From contig NZ_CAJHCP010000016.1 in NCBI RefSeq assembly GCF_904848625.1, forward strand, positions 98,776 to 162,775: a DNA stretch of 64,000 nucleotides, given 5' to 3'. The notes beneath the pieces were generated by a model. It was not told the DNA's origin. It ran no database searches and saw only the letters and a list, made by a program, of their open reading frames with translations. This document shows, piece after piece, positions 43,579-52,958 of this stretch (position 1 is the first letter of the stretch; each line of letters opens with the position of its first letter). Source of the stretch: Paraburkholderia metrosideri (GTDB taxonomy: Bacteria > Pseudomonadota > Gammaproteobacteria > Burkholderiales > Burkholderiaceae). Position numbers and translations under genes: made by a program.

Positions 43579-44712
43579 TCAGCCTTGCGGGGCCTGAGCT
43601 TTGCTGCCTGGCATGGGCACGAAGCCGGTGACCTCGAGGCCGTAGCCCGACATGGTGCCCAGCTTGCGCGGGTTCGACAGTACCTGCATCTTGCCGACCC
43701 CTAGCTCACGCAGAATCTGCGCGCCGATACCGTAGGTCTTGAAATCGACCGGGCGGCGTTTGAGCGCCTCTGCTTTTTCCTTCGAGTCGAACGCCTTGAA
43801 GACGTCGATCAGATGGTCTTTCGAATCGCCGCAGTTCAGCAGCACGACCACGCCGCAGTCGCGTTCGGCGATCTCTTTCATGGCTGCGTCGAGCGTCCAC
43901 GAGTGGGTGGATTCGCCGACTTCGAGCAGATCCAGCACCGACAGCGGCTCGTGCACGCGCACCAGCGTGTCCTGATCCGCGCACGGCGTGCCGCGCACCA
44001 GCGCCAGGTGCGGCTGGCCGCTCGGCTGATCGAGATACATGACCGCGCGGAACGCGCCGTGAGCCGTTTGCATGGTGCGTTCGCAAATACGCTCGACGAT
44101 CGATTCGGTCTGGCTGCGATAGTGGATCAGATCGGCAATCGTGCCGACCTTCAGGCCGTGCACCTTGCCGAATTCGATCAGATCCGGCAGCCGCGCCATC
44201 GTGCCGTCGTCGTTGATGACTTCGCAGATCACCGAAGCCGGCGTCAAGCCCGCCAGAGCGGTGAAATCACAGCCCGCTTCGGTGTGCCCGGCGCGCACCA
44301 GCACGCCGCCGGGCTGGGCCATGATCGGGAACACGTGGCCAGGCTGGACGATGTGCTCGGCCTTCGCGTCCGGCGCGACCGCCGCGGTGATCGTGCGGGC
44401 GCGGTCGGCTGCCGAAATGCCGGTCGTGACGCCTTCGGCCGCCTCGATGCTGACCGTGAACGCCGTGCCGTACTGCGTGCCGTTGCGGTACGTCATGAGC
44501 GGCAGGTTGAGCTGCTTGCAGCGTTCCTGCGTCAGCGTCAGGCAGATCAGCCCACGGCCGTAGCGGGCCATGAAATTGATCGCTTCCGGCGTGACGAAGT
44601 CGGCAGCAATGACGAGGTCGCCCTCGTTTTCGCGATCTTCTTCGTCGACGAGGATCACCATCCGGCCGGCTTTCAGTTCGGCGATGATCTCTTGAGTGGA
44701 GGCGAGCGTCAT
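43579..44712 (-). CDS. ribB: 3,4-dihydroxy-2-butanone-4-phosphate synthase with a GTP cyclohydrolase II-like domain (RibBX type)
   Basis: 377 residues. The N-terminal DHBP synthase (residues about 1-205) is intact, with VILVDEEDRENEGDLV and GHTEAGCDFTAL. The C-terminal half has the RibA fold but lacks the C-x10-C-x-C zinc pattern (the region reads LLEVGESTHSWTLD), so it should not hydrolyse GTP. Such RibBX hybrids are known in proteobacteria, where a separate RibA does that step. It supplies butanone phosphate to RibH immediately downstream. I saw no FMN riboswitch in front of it. Confidence 0.88.
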   Translation of the reverse strand: MTLASTQEIIAELKAGRMVILVDEEDRENEGDLVIAADFVTPEAINFMARYGRGLICLTLTQERCKQLNLPLMTYRNGTQYGTAFTVSIEAAEGVTTGISAADRARTITAAVAPDAKAEHIVQPGHVFPIMAQPGGVLVRAGHTEAGCDFTALAGLTPASVICEVINDDGTMARLPDLIEFGKVHGLKVGTIADLIHYRSQTESIVERICERTMQTAHGAFRAVMYLDQPSGQPHLALVRGTPCADQDTLVRVHEPLSVLDLLEVGESTHSWTLDAAMKEIAERDCGVVVLLNCGDSKDHLIDVFKAFDSKEKAEALKRRPVDFKTYGIGAQILRELGVGKMQVLSNPRKLGTMSGYGLEVTGFVPMPGSKAQAPQG

Positions 44713-44861
44713 GGTGGCGAGATTTTCGGGAAAGCGCGTATTTTACGCCACGCGCGAGTGCAAGTCGCCTCCGACGGATGGCATAGGCCGTCTGGCCGAC
44801 TGGAAATAGGGCGTCCGGCGTTGCTATGCTCGTTCAAACGATCAGCTTACGGACGCCGGAA

Positions 44862-46262
44862 TCACGGAATCAGCCACAGCGCCCCGGCATAAATAACGAG
44901 CGACACGGCAAACGTAATCGCCGTATATCCCATCACACGCTGAATGCGGATGCCCGCAATCGCCACCACGGGTACCGCCCAGAACGGCTGCAGCATGTTG
45001 GAGACGTTTTCCGCCATCGCCACGCCCATCGTGGTACGCGGAATCGATGCATGCAAACCGAGCGCGGCGGGCAGCACGAACGGCCCCTGAACCGCCCAAT
45101 GGCCACCGGCGCTCGGCACGAGCAGCGTGATGATCAGCGAACTCAGGTAGCTCCACAACGGCAGCGTAGCCGGTGTGGCGATCACCACGAAGGTCTTGGC
45201 GATGGTGGCCGCCAGCCCGGTGCCGGTCATGATGCCCATGATGCCGCCGTACATCGGGTATTGCAGCAGCATCGAACCGGTCTGCCGCGCGGCGCGGCGA
45301 ATCGCATCGGCGTACGCAATCGGGGTGCGCTGCAACGCGAGTCCTACCAGCAGGAAAATCAGGATCGTCGTGTTGATGTCCAGTTCGAAACCCTTCGCGT
45401 GCCAGGTCATGGCCAGATAACCGACGCCCAGCGCCAGCAGGATCAGCGTGCCGAAGAGGGACTGTTCGGCACGCGCGGCGAACGAGGTGGGGTCGGCGTG
45501 GCGCGCATGAGGATCGTCGTCGGCACCGGCGCCGGCATCGCTTTGCGTGCGGGGCTGAGTGAACGCGACGACGTGTTCGGCTTTCGGATGAATCCAGATG
45601 AACACAGCGGTCATCACCACGACGACCAGCACCGTCGGAATGAAAACGAACGATGCGAACACGGTCTCGCTCAACGGAATGACCTGGCCCGTGGCTTTTT
45701 CCACCAGATTCAATGCATTGCCGTGCGATGCCTGCGACAACGCAATCGAACTCGACAAACCGCTATTGCAGATCGACCACGCCGAATAGCTGCCGGCGAC
45801 GAGCCACGCGAAGTCCACCTTCACGCGCTTTGCGATTTCGCGCGAGAGCAGCGCGCCGACAATAAGCCCGAGCCCCCAGTTGAGCCACGCACAGATCCCG
45901 ACGACCGGAAATACCAGCAACGCGGCCCGGGCCGGTGTCTGTACGCGGGCCGCCATGGCCCGCAAACCGCGCTGTACGACAGGCGCCTCGGCAATCGCAT
46001 AGCCCGTCGCGAGGATCAGGATCATCTGCAACGCGAAGCCGAGAATGTTGAAGGTGCCGCCGTACCAGGAGGTCAGCAGCGTCGGCAGCGAGGCATGCGG
46101 CGCAAACGCGAAGGCCAGCAGACTGACCAGGACCGTCAGGCCAATTGAAAGCACGAACGGATCGGGCATGACCTGTTCGAATACATAAACAAGGCCACCT
46201 ACGATGCCTTGCCGCGCTGCGGCTTTGTCTGTCGCGGCGTTATCGCGGCTGTTCTGTTCCAT
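44862..46262 (-). CDS. atoE: Short-chain fatty acid transporter, AtoE family
   Basis: 466 residues with about twelve hydrophobic helices. N-terminal VYVFEQVMPDPFVLSIGLTV, AWLNWGLGLIVGALL and SAGGHWAVQGPFVL are the AtoE (TIGR00366) hallmarks. It imports short-chain fatty acids such as acetoacetate or butyrate in E. coli-type systems. No thiolase or CoA transferase lies beside it here. A 70-residue hydrophilic loop with Asp/His repeats is seen around residues 235-260. Confidence 0.87.
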   Translation of the reverse strand: MEQNSRDNAATDKAAARQGIVGGLVYVFEQVMPDPFVLSIGLTVLVSLLAFAFAPHASLPTLLTSWYGGTFNILGFALQMILILATGYAIAEAPVVQRGLRAMAARVQTPARAALLVFPVVGICAWLNWGLGLIVGALLSREIAKRVKVDFAWLVAGSYSAWSICNSGLSSSIALSQASHGNALNLVEKATGQVIPLSETVFASFVFIPTVLVVVVMTAVFIWIHPKAEHVVAFTQPRTQSDAGAGADDDPHARHADPTSFAARAEQSLFGTLILLALGVGYLAMTWHAKGFELDINTTILIFLLVGLALQRTPIAYADAIRRAARQTGSMLLQYPMYGGIMGIMTGTGLAATIAKTFVVIATPATLPLWSYLSSLIITLLVPSAGGHWAVQGPFVLPAALGLHASIPRTTMGVAMAENVSNMLQPFWAVPVVAIAGIRIQRVMGYTAITFAVSLVIYAGALWLIP

Positions 46263-46690
46263 GGTCTCTCTCTCGATGTCGCGCGATCAGCGCAGTACCA
46301 CCGGCCTCCGCTATGCGCGTGATCGGGGACCGGCTCGATGGATACGGTTGGCTCCCGCGCCAGGGCGGTAAGCGTGAGGACCGAACCATAATCGAATTCA
46401 AAAAATTATGCTTTTTCGCGTGACATTGGGGCGCTCCGTCGAGCGTACGCGTTCCGTTTCAACTGACCTTCACGGGCTTTCAGGGGGCCTTCAGACCAGT
46501 CTTCCGGCGAGCCGTTTCGCAACGCCGCTCGCCGAGTCGTCTCCTCGCATCTGTTGGAAAAGAGAGCGGGGCTTTTCTGCTTCGCGGCCGTCCAAAAACA
46601 ACATCATGCGCCTCGCGGCTCATCACGGCATCACGCCGATCAGGCTTCCGTTTGCGCCGTGCCATCCGCACAGACCCTTAGCTCAAAAAA
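46263..46690. other. Upstream regions of atoE and of the catabolic cluster
   Basis: About 430 bp. The part next to atoE should hold its promoter. A hydrophilic open frame on either strand shows no ribosome site or family likeness. I see no gene. The right boundary is the shared operator site at 46693-46744. Confidence 0.5.
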
Positions 46691-46692
46691 GC

Positions 46693-46744
46693 TTGACACC
46701 TAAATTATGGGCAAATAATCTGAATTCAGAATGTTGAATTCAGG
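46693..46744 (+). promoter_or_regulatory. Promoter with GntR-type operator, first gene of the catabolic cluster
   Basis: TTGACA (46693-46698), 17-bp spacer, TAATCT (46716-46721). A 19-bp block (46714-46732) identical to one at 52167-52185 overlaps the -10 and start region and holds the palindrome CTGAATTCAG; a second TGAATTCA lies at 46735-46742. A protein bound here would block transcription. The GntR protein at 52207 is the likely binder. Confidence 0.65.
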
Positions 46745-46748
46745 TGAT

Positions 46749-46774
46749 GCCGGCACAGGAGGTCTGTGCCGGAC
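46749..46774 (+). other. Short hairpin in the leader of the aminotransferase gene
   Basis: CCGGCACA with TGTGCCGG around a seven-base spacer, just downstream of the operator in the 5' leader. Could affect mRNA stability. Weak evidence. Confidence 0.35.
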
Positions 46775-46803
46775 CCTCGCAAAATCATCGAAAAGGGTAA
46801 CCC

Positions 46804-48006
46804 GTGCACGAAACAGGACAGGCCGCGCGCATCGTGAAGCCGGCGATTTCTGCGCTAGAAGATTCACCCATCATCGAGGTGTGGCGCCTCGGGATTGATC
46901 GTCCGGATGTGATCGGTTTGTGGGCCGGCGAGAGTGACCTGCCGACGCCGGGCTTTATCAACGAGGTAGCGAGCGCGGCGCTCGCGCAGGGCAAAACGTT
47001 TTACTCGCAGAATCGCGGCATCGCCCCGTTGCGCGCTGCGATTCGCGACTACTACGCGCGCCTGTGCAATGTCGCGATCGACGACGCGCGGATTTCCGCG
47101 ACGTCTTCCGGCATGAACGCCGTGATGCTGGTCACGCAGGCGCTGGTCGGACGCGGTGACAACGTGGTGTGTGTGACGCCGTCGTGGCCGAATATCCTGC
47201 GCGCCATTTCGATCCTCGGCGGCGAGGTGCGCGAGATGCCGCTCGCTCACGATGAACGCGGCTGGTCGCTCGATCTGCAGAAGCTTTTCGCGCTGTGCGA
47301 TTCGCGGACCCGCGCCATCTACTTTGCGTCGCCCGGCAATCCGACCGGCTGGATGATGGAGCGCGACGAACAGCAGCAACTGCTGGAGTTCGCGCGTGAG
47401 CGGGGCATTTCGATCATCGCCGACGAGGTTTACCAGCGCATTGTTTATGACCGCGTGTCTGCGCCGTCGATGGTCGAGATTGCCGCGCCGGATGACCCCG
47501 TCTTCGTCGTCAACAGTTTTTCGAAAGCATGGGCGATGACCGGCTGGCGCATGGGCTGGATGATCTTTCCGGAAAGCCTGACCGCCACCTTCGAGAAGTT
47601 GATCCAGTTCAACACGAGCGGCGGCCAGGCATTTCTTCAGGAAGCGGCGGCGGTCGCGCTCAACGACGGCGAGCCGTTCGTCAAATCTTTCGTGGAGCGC
47701 TGCCGTGGTGGCCGGCAGATCGTCCTTGATCGTCTCGCGCGGATGCCGGGTGTGCGCGTCGTGCCGAACCTCGCGTCGTTCTATCTGATGATCGAGATCG
47801 ACGGCGTGACCGACACACTCGATTTCTGCAAGCGCGCGGTACTCGAAGCGGGGGTCGGGCTTGCGCCCGGCATCGCGTTCGGTGTCGAGGCCGCGCAGCA
47901 GATCCGGCTTTGCTATGCACGCAGCGATGCCAGTCTGCTCGAAGCGATGGATCGCCTCGCACCGCTGGTGAACTCGGTGGCGCGCCCTTCGGAGCGCTCC
48001 GGCTAG
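46804..48006 (+). CDS. PLP-dependent aminotransferase, class I/II, first gene of the GntR cluster
   Basis: 400 residues from a GTG start, with AAGGG eleven bases upstream. Fold type I: the N-terminal GLWAGESDLPTP, PSWPNILRAI, SPGNPTGW, DEVYQRIVYD and the PLP Lys in NSFSKAWAMTGWRMGW are visible. Its place ahead of an amino acid permease and an arylpyruvate-type oxidoreductase suggests it makes a 2-oxo acid from the imported amino acid. Real substrate unknown. It starts 60 bases after the shared operator. Confidence 0.87.
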   Translation: MHETGQAARIVKPAISALEDSPIIEVWRLGIDRPDVIGLWAGESDLPTPGFINEVASAALAQGKTFYSQNRGIAPLRAAIRDYYARLCNVAIDDARISATSSGMNAVMLVTQALVGRGDNVVCVTPSWPNILRAISILGGEVREMPLAHDERGWSLDLQKLFALCDSRTRAIYFASPGNPTGWMMERDEQQQLLEFARERGISIIADEVYQRIVYDRVSAPSMVEIAAPDDPVFVVNSFSKAWAMTGWRMGWMIFPESLTATFEKLIQFNTSGGQAFLQEAAAVALNDGEPFVKSFVERCRGGRQIVLDRLARMPGVRVVPNLASFYLMIEIDGVTDTLDFCKRAVLEAGVGLAPGIAFGVEAAQQIRLCYARSDASLLEAMDRLAPLVNSVARPSERSG

Positions 48007-48146
48007 GCGACGCTGTCCCGCTGCTTTTCCTTTAACACCGCGTTTATCCCACGCCGGAATCCCAGAGGGGCCCGGCGCGGAGAGTGGCGCGCGCAATCAA
48101 TCACAGGTCGAGGTCTCGGGCAGGCATCGACCGAATGGAAAGAGAC

Positions 48147-49289
48147 ATGACTCAACTTAAGGATAACTACGAAGGCTGGTTGATGTACCACTCGGTGGGC
48201 CTGTTCCCGGGCCAGGAAGAGGCCGTCGGCGGCGCGCTGGCGGATTACACCCGGCAGTGGTGCCGGCGTGACGGCTCGCGTTGGGAATACGGGCTGCACG
48301 CACGCGATCACATGTTGGGGCTCTGGTCGCGACTGATTCGCTGCGAAGCGGCCCATACCTTCGCGACGGAAAACGTGACCGAAGCGTTCGGACGTTTTGT
48401 TTCCGCGATCGGGCCGAGCCGGCTGCGCGGCAGAAAGGTGCTGGTCGCTGCCGACTGTTTTCCGAGCCTGCACTTCCTGCTGAGCGGCCTCGCTGCGCGG
48501 ATCGGCTTCGACCTGGTCACGGTGCCGCTGCGTGCGGGCGCCTCCTATGTCGAAGACGACGACTACGTGACTCGCTGGGACGCAGAAGTCGCGCTCGCGA
48601 TCATCACCTGGGTGACCTCGACCACCTCGAAGCGTGCCGATCTCACCCGGCTCGCCACGCATGGCCGGGCCCAGGGCAGCCTGATTGCCGTCGACATCAC
48701 CCAGGCGGCGGGCGTGCTCGATTTCGATGTCAACTCGCCGCAGGTGGACTTCGTCGCCAGCACGGCGCTGAAGTGGCTGTGCGGCGCACCCGGCACGGGG
48801 CTCGCGTATATCGCGCCGCACCTGCTCGACGAACACCTTGCGCCGTTGTTCCAGGGCTGGTTCAGTCAGCCCGACCCGTTCAACTGGGATATCACGCGCT
48901 TTTCGCTCGCCCCCGAGGCCCGGCGTTTCGATAACGGCACACCGTCTTTTCTGCCTTATGTCGCGTCGACACCCGGCATCGAATGGTTGCTCGCGCAACC
49001 CGACGGCGCGGTACGTGCGCATAACCTGGCGCTCTCGCAGCGGCTGATCGACATTGTCGATGAACTCGGCTTCGCGCTGCTCTCGCCGCGTGCCGACGTC
49101 GAGCGTGGCGGCAGCGTGATGGCGCAATTGCCCATCGGCCAGGAGCCGGACGCGGTCGTCGGCGGACTGCGAGAGCGCGGCTTCGAGATCGACTCACGCG
49201 GACGCACGCTGCGCTTTTCGCCCGGGCCGTTGACGAGCGCCGCGGCACTCGACCGATTGGCGCCGGCGTTGCACCGCACAGGCAGCTAG
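48147..49289 (+). CDS. Class V aminotransferase-fold protein, kynureninase-like
   Basis: 380 residues from ATG 48147 (MTQLKDNYEGWLMYHS), which has GGAAAGAG upstream; an ATG at 48135 is also possible. The PLP Lys lies in STALKWLCGAPGTG, and the Asp in VDITQAAGVLDFD is in place. The layout (entry with large N-terminal helix, mid AFGRFVSAIGP, C-terminal GFEIDSRGRTLRFSPG) fits the kynureninase branch more than cysteine desulfurases. It could cleave kynurenine-like side chains to anthranilate plus alanine, or be another lyase. Function is inferred only from the family. Confidence 0.7.
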   Translation: MTQLKDNYEGWLMYHSVGLFPGQEEAVGGALADYTRQWCRRDGSRWEYGLHARDHMLGLWSRLIRCEAAHTFATENVTEAFGRFVSAIGPSRLRGRKVLVAADCFPSLHFLLSGLAARIGFDLVTVPLRAGASYVEDDDYVTRWDAEVALAIITWVTSTTSKRADLTRLATHGRAQGSLIAVDITQAAGVLDFDVNSPQVDFVASTALKWLCGAPGTGLAYIAPHLLDEHLAPLFQGWFSQPDPFNWDITRFSLAPEARRFDNGTPSFLPYVASTPGIEWLLAQPDGAVRAHNLALSQRLIDIVDELGFALLSPRADVERGGSVMAQLPIGQEPDAVVGGLRERGFEIDSRGRTLRFSPGPLTSAAALDRLAPALHRTGS

Positions 49290-49394
49290 CTGCGTCGAGC
49301 GGTTCCGGCAACGAGCTGTTTCAGATGACTCCAGCAGTGACCATGCGCTACGGGTGAGTTGGCGCGGCAGTGTGTTTTCTTATTTGAGGATGCT

Positions 49395-50453
49395 GTGAAA
49401 AAAATAATCGCTGTGATGGTGCCGGGACTGCTTTCGATCGGCCATGTTTACGCGCAATCGAGCGTGACGCTTTACGGGGTGGTCGATACGAGCGTGCTGT
49501 ATCAGAACCATGCAAACAGTAGCAATGGGTCAGTGGTGCAGATGACCGATGGCGCGGTGAACGCCAGCCGTTTCGGCCTGAAGGGCACCGAGGATCTGGG
49601 CGGAGGTCTGAGCACCATCTTCGATCTCGAAGGCGGCTTCCAACCGAACAGCGGCGCGATGGATTCGGCGAACACGCTCTTTAACCGTCATGCCTATGTC
49701 GGCCTGCAAAGCAAATGGGGAACGGTGACAGTAGGGCGGCAGGACACGCTGTTCTTCACCGGGCTTGGCAATTACGATCCGCTCACGGTGGGCAACTACT
49801 ACAACAACTCCTGGTACTTCTATCAGTCGGATGCACGCTACGACAGCATGGTGAAGTACGAGGGCACGTTTCACGGCCTCTATCTGGGCGCCAGTTACGG
49901 ATTCGGCGGCCAGCCAGGCAGTATTTCGGCGGGCTCGCAGGCCGCGGTCGCGCTCAGCTATACGACCGGGCCGTTCTCGATTGGCGGTGTATATAGCCAG
50001 ACCCATGCGCTCAATAACAAGACCCAGAATATCGCCGGGCTGGGGGCGTCTTATCAGATCGGCACCGCTACGCTCTACGCGGGTCTTTCTTATAACAACG
50101 ACGGCAGCGGTCTCGCCGAAGAAGGGCTGACGGTGCAGCCGGTGACCGAAGGCACTTCGTCGGTGCGTCGTAAAGACCTTGGCTTCTTCACCGGCGGCGT
50201 GTGGTACGCGAGGCCCGATGTCGCGCTGACCGCCGCGTACTACTACGACGACATCCGCGACGCGTACGCGACGCCGGGCAACGACGGTCATCGTCAGACG
50301 CTGGCGTTTTTCGCGCAGTACTTCCTGTCCAAGCGCACGTACGTGTACGCGACCGCCGACTACAACAAGGTGAGCGGCGAGGCGGCGCTGGTGGAACTGC
50401 CCGGCGCGGACAACCAGTTCGAAGGCGGGATCGGTTTGCACCATTCGTTCTGA
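49395..50453 (+). CDS. Gram-negative porin (OmpC-like, Burkholderia type)
   Basis: 352 residues from GTG 49395, with GAGG six bases upstream. Signal peptide MKKIIAVMVPGLLSIGHVYA, then QSSVTLYGVVDTSVLYQ, the classic first strands of Burkholderia/Neisseria porins. Mid-strand signature GLKGTEDLGGGLSTIFDLEGGF and the C-terminal LHHSF with terminal Phe for outer-membrane assembly are present. It is probably a trimeric 16-strand channel that lets the pathway's substrate through. Co-directional with the cluster. Confidence 0.9.
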   Translation: MKKIIAVMVPGLLSIGHVYAQSSVTLYGVVDTSVLYQNHANSSNGSVVQMTDGAVNASRFGLKGTEDLGGGLSTIFDLEGGFQPNSGAMDSANTLFNRHAYVGLQSKWGTVTVGRQDTLFFTGLGNYDPLTVGNYYNNSWYFYQSDARYDSMVKYEGTFHGLYLGASYGFGGQPGSISAGSQAAVALSYTTGPFSIGGVYSQTHALNNKTQNIAGLGASYQIGTATLYAGLSYNNDGSGLAEEGLTVQPVTEGTSSVRRKDLGFFTGGVWYARPDVALTAAYYYDDIRDAYATPGNDGHRQTLAFFAQYFLSKRTYVYATADYNKVSGEAALVELPGADNQFEGGIGLHHSF

Positions 50454-50553
50454 TCAGGCGCACGGCTGCAATGCAGCCGGCGCATCAATCTGTCGCCAGA
50501 CAATCTGACGCGCGTCGATGACGCGTGTCGATACTGTTCAAGGGAGTCTTCAG

Positions 50554-51978
50554 ATGGAAGTTACACCCGCAACAAGCCGCGAAGCCGGTCTGGAGAAGGC
50601 GCTAAGCCAACGCCAGATCACCATGATCGGGATCGGCGGCGCCATCGGCACCGGACTGTTCATGGGTAGCGGCATCGCGATCGGCTATGCCGGTCCGGCC
50701 GTGCTGATCAGCTACGCGATTGCCGCGCTGATTGCGGTCATCATGGTATTCAGTCTCGCGGAGATGGCGGTCGCGCATCCGTCGGCGGGATCGTTTGGTA
50801 CTTATGCCGAGATGTACCTGAATTCGTGGGCCGGTTTCGTCGTGCGCTACACGTATTGGGTGATCGAAGTCGTGGCGGTCGGCGGCGAGGCCATTGCGGT
50901 CGGCATCTATATGGGCTTCTGGTTCCCAGGGGTGCCAGTCTGGTGGTGGTCGCTTGCGTTCGGGGCGGTGCTGGTCTACGTCAACTGCCGCTCGGTGACG
51001 AACTTCGGCTCGTTCGAATACTGGTTTGCGCTGATCAAGGTCGTCGCGATCGTCGCGTTCATCGTGTTTGGCCTCGCGGCAATCTTCGGCTTGGGCAGCT
51101 TCGGCATGGCGGGCGGGGCGCATGGGGAACCGGTTGGTTTGCACAATCTGACGGGCCTGCCGGGCGGCTTCATGCCGCACGGATTCGGCGGTGTATGGAT
51201 GGGCGTGCTGATGGCGATCTTCTCCTTCTACGGCGTCGAGGTGGTAGCCGTGACATCAGGTGAAGCACGCGATCCGCAGAAGGCCATCCCGCATGCACTT
51301 CGTTCGATGGTGCTGCGTCTGACGCTGTTCTATCTGCTCGCGCTCGGCATCATGATCACCTATCTGCCGTGGACCGAGGCGGGCGCGAAGATCGTGCAGC
51401 AGAGCCCCTTCGTCAAGCTGTTCGAACACGCGGGTGTGCGTCATGCAGCCGGGCTGATGAACTTCGTCGTGGTGACCGCCGCGCTTTCCAGCATGAATAC
51501 GAACCTCTATCTGTCGTCGCGGATGATGTTCTCACTCGCACGCGGCGGCTTCGCGCCTCGCTGGCTGGGCAAACTGACCGCGCGCGGCACGCCTCTCGCG
51601 GCGACGCTGGTGTCGGGCGTCGGGGTGCTGGTGGCTGCGCTGATCTCGTTCATGAGTCCGCTCGCGTACAACTACCTGTTCGGTATCGCGCTGTTCGGCG
51701 GGATCATGGTCTGGATTGCGATTCTGGTCACCCATATCCGTTTCCGGCGCGCATGGCGTGGCCGCGAACTGCCGGTGCGCATGCCGTTCTTCCCTTATGC
51801 GCAGATGCTCGGCATCGTACTGCTCGCCGCCATCCTGATTACGATGGGTCTCGACACGAGCTTCTGGAATATCTCGTGGATTGTCGGCGTGCCCTGGCTG
51901 GTGCTGGTGTCGATCGTCTACTTCGTGTTCCGCAAACGGCTTACGACACTCTCAGGCGTGTCTGCCGGACGCGCATGA
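50554..51978 (+). CDS. Amino acid permease, APC superfamily, GntR cluster
   Basis: 474 residues from ATG 50554, with AGGGAG eight bases upstream. N-terminal ALSQRQITMIGIGGAIGTGL and FMGSGIAIGYAGPA, about twelve helices, and SSMNTNLYLSSRMMFSLARGG are the amino acid transporter pattern. It resembles CycA/AnsP/ProY-type permeases. It should bring the pathway's amino acid across the inner membrane. The substrate is not readable from sequence; the neighbours suggest an aromatic amino acid or derivative. Confidence 0.87.
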   Translation: MEVTPATSREAGLEKALSQRQITMIGIGGAIGTGLFMGSGIAIGYAGPAVLISYAIAALIAVIMVFSLAEMAVAHPSAGSFGTYAEMYLNSWAGFVVRYTYWVIEVVAVGGEAIAVGIYMGFWFPGVPVWWWSLAFGAVLVYVNCRSVTNFGSFEYWFALIKVVAIVAFIVFGLAAIFGLGSFGMAGGAHGEPVGLHNLTGLPGGFMPHGFGGVWMGVLMAIFSFYGVEVVAVTSGEARDPQKAIPHALRSMVLRLTLFYLLALGIMITYLPWTEAGAKIVQQSPFVKLFEHAGVRHAAGLMNFVVVTAALSSMNTNLYLSSRMMFSLARGGFAPRWLGKLTARGTPLAATLVSGVGVLVAALISFMSPLAYNYLFGIALFGGIMVWIAILVTHIRFRRAWRGRELPVRMPFFPYAQMLGIVLLAAILITMGLDTSFWNISWIVGVPWLVLVSIVYFVFRKRLTTLSGVSAGRA

Positions 51979-52145
51979 TGTGATCCGCTCTGCGGGCGTG
52001 GGTCGTCGTGACACCATCGGCAACGGTTGCTTCTATCAGCACGGACTGCGTCCTCGCAGAGCGCGTTGCCAGAGGCGCCGGGTGCCGCGACGACGCTCGC
52101 CTGCACTCGCGCCAGAAAGCGTGTGACGGGCCCTGCAGGTACTGC

Positions 52146-52187
52146 TTGACTATCGCAGTCGTTCCCAATAATCTGAATTCAGAATTC
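52146..52187 (+). promoter_or_regulatory. Second promoter with the same operator, upstream of the GntR gene
   Basis: TTGACT (52146-52151), 17-bp spacer, TAATCT (52169-52174). The 19-bp block at 52167-52185 is identical to 46714-46732, with core CTGAATTCAG (52173-52182). It lies directly before the GntR gene, so it fits an autoregulated repressor and would also serve the genes downstream of it. Confidence 0.65.
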
Positions 52188-52206
52188 GTAAATTGAGAGG
52201 GCTACC

Positions 52207-52908
52207 GTGGCACAGAACGACGACAAAGTAGTGAAGCTTCCGCGCCGAACTACGCTCAAACCGACCACGCTCACCGAAACGATTTATCAGGAAGTACGAG
52301 GCCGGTTGCAACGCGGTGAAATTGGCGCGGACCAGCGCGTGCTCGACTACGAAATCGCCGAGGAATTTGATTGCACACGTATGCCGGTTCGCCAGGCGCT
52401 GCTGCGACTCGCGAACGAAGGGTATCTGATCGGCACGACGCGCGGCTTCGTGGTGCCCACCATCACGACCGAAGACATTCACGAGATCTTCGAGATTCGC
52501 CGTCTGCTCGAACCCGCTGCTGCTGCAAGCGCCGCGGCGGTGCTGACCAGCGCGCAGGAAAGTGAGCTGAAGAAGGCTTATCAGCAGGCGCGCAAGGCGT
52601 ACGAAAAGCGCGATGTCGAGCAGATGATCGCGGCCAATATCGAGTTCCGTTCAACCTGGCTCGCGGCGGTGCAGAACAGCCGCTTGCGCTCGACCATCAT
52701 GCGCTTCGTCGATCACGCGCAGCAGATCCGGCTGGGCACGCTGACCAATCCCAACACGCAGAAGATCGTGGTCGACGGCATGCGTTCGTTGCTGGAAGCG
52801 TTTGTCGAACGCGATCCCAAGCTCATCAAGGTGGCGATGCTGGAGTTCATGTTGAACGCGGAGCAGCAGTATTTTGCGTTGCTCAACGGCGGCGATGCCC
52901 GCGACTGA
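52207..52908 (+). CDS. GntR family regulator, FCD (FadR) subfamily
   Basis: 233 residues from a GTG start with GAGAGGG upstream. An N-terminal winged helix (residues about 20-85: YQEVRGRLQRGEI, DYEIAEEF, TRMPVRQALLRLANEGYL) is followed by an FCD domain with GTTRGFVVP, HEIFEIRRLLEP and a helical bundle that normally binds an acid ligand and a metal. It is probably the controller of this cluster: the same operator sequence occurs before its own gene and before the aminotransferase gene. Confidence 0.9.
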   Translation: MAQNDDKVVKLPRRTTLKPTTLTETIYQEVRGRLQRGEIGADQRVLDYEIAEEFDCTRMPVRQALLRLANEGYLIGTTRGFVVPTITTEDIHEIFEIRRLLEPAAAASAAAVLTSAQESELKKAYQQARKAYEKRDVEQMIAANIEFRSTWLAAVQNSRLRSTIMRFVDHAQQIRLGTLTNPNTQKIVVDGMRSLLEAFVERDPKLIKVAMLEFMLNAEQQYFALLNGGDARD

Positions 52909-52958
52909 CGGCAGATCGACGTCACGCACCCTACAAAAAAGCTGATTCAGGAGACCGA

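Noticed and set aside
44713..44861. Possible FMN riboswitch before ribBX
   Set aside because: The conserved FMN riboswitch elements were not found in this short gap, and no room remains for the full aptamer.
46480..46671. Arg-rich minus-strand frame of 63 codons between atoE and the cluster
   Set aside because: No ribosome site and no family resemblance.
46804..48006. Calling the first cluster gene a tyrosine/aromatic aminotransferase
   Set aside because: Fold type I signs are clear, but no residues seen here fix aromatic specificity.
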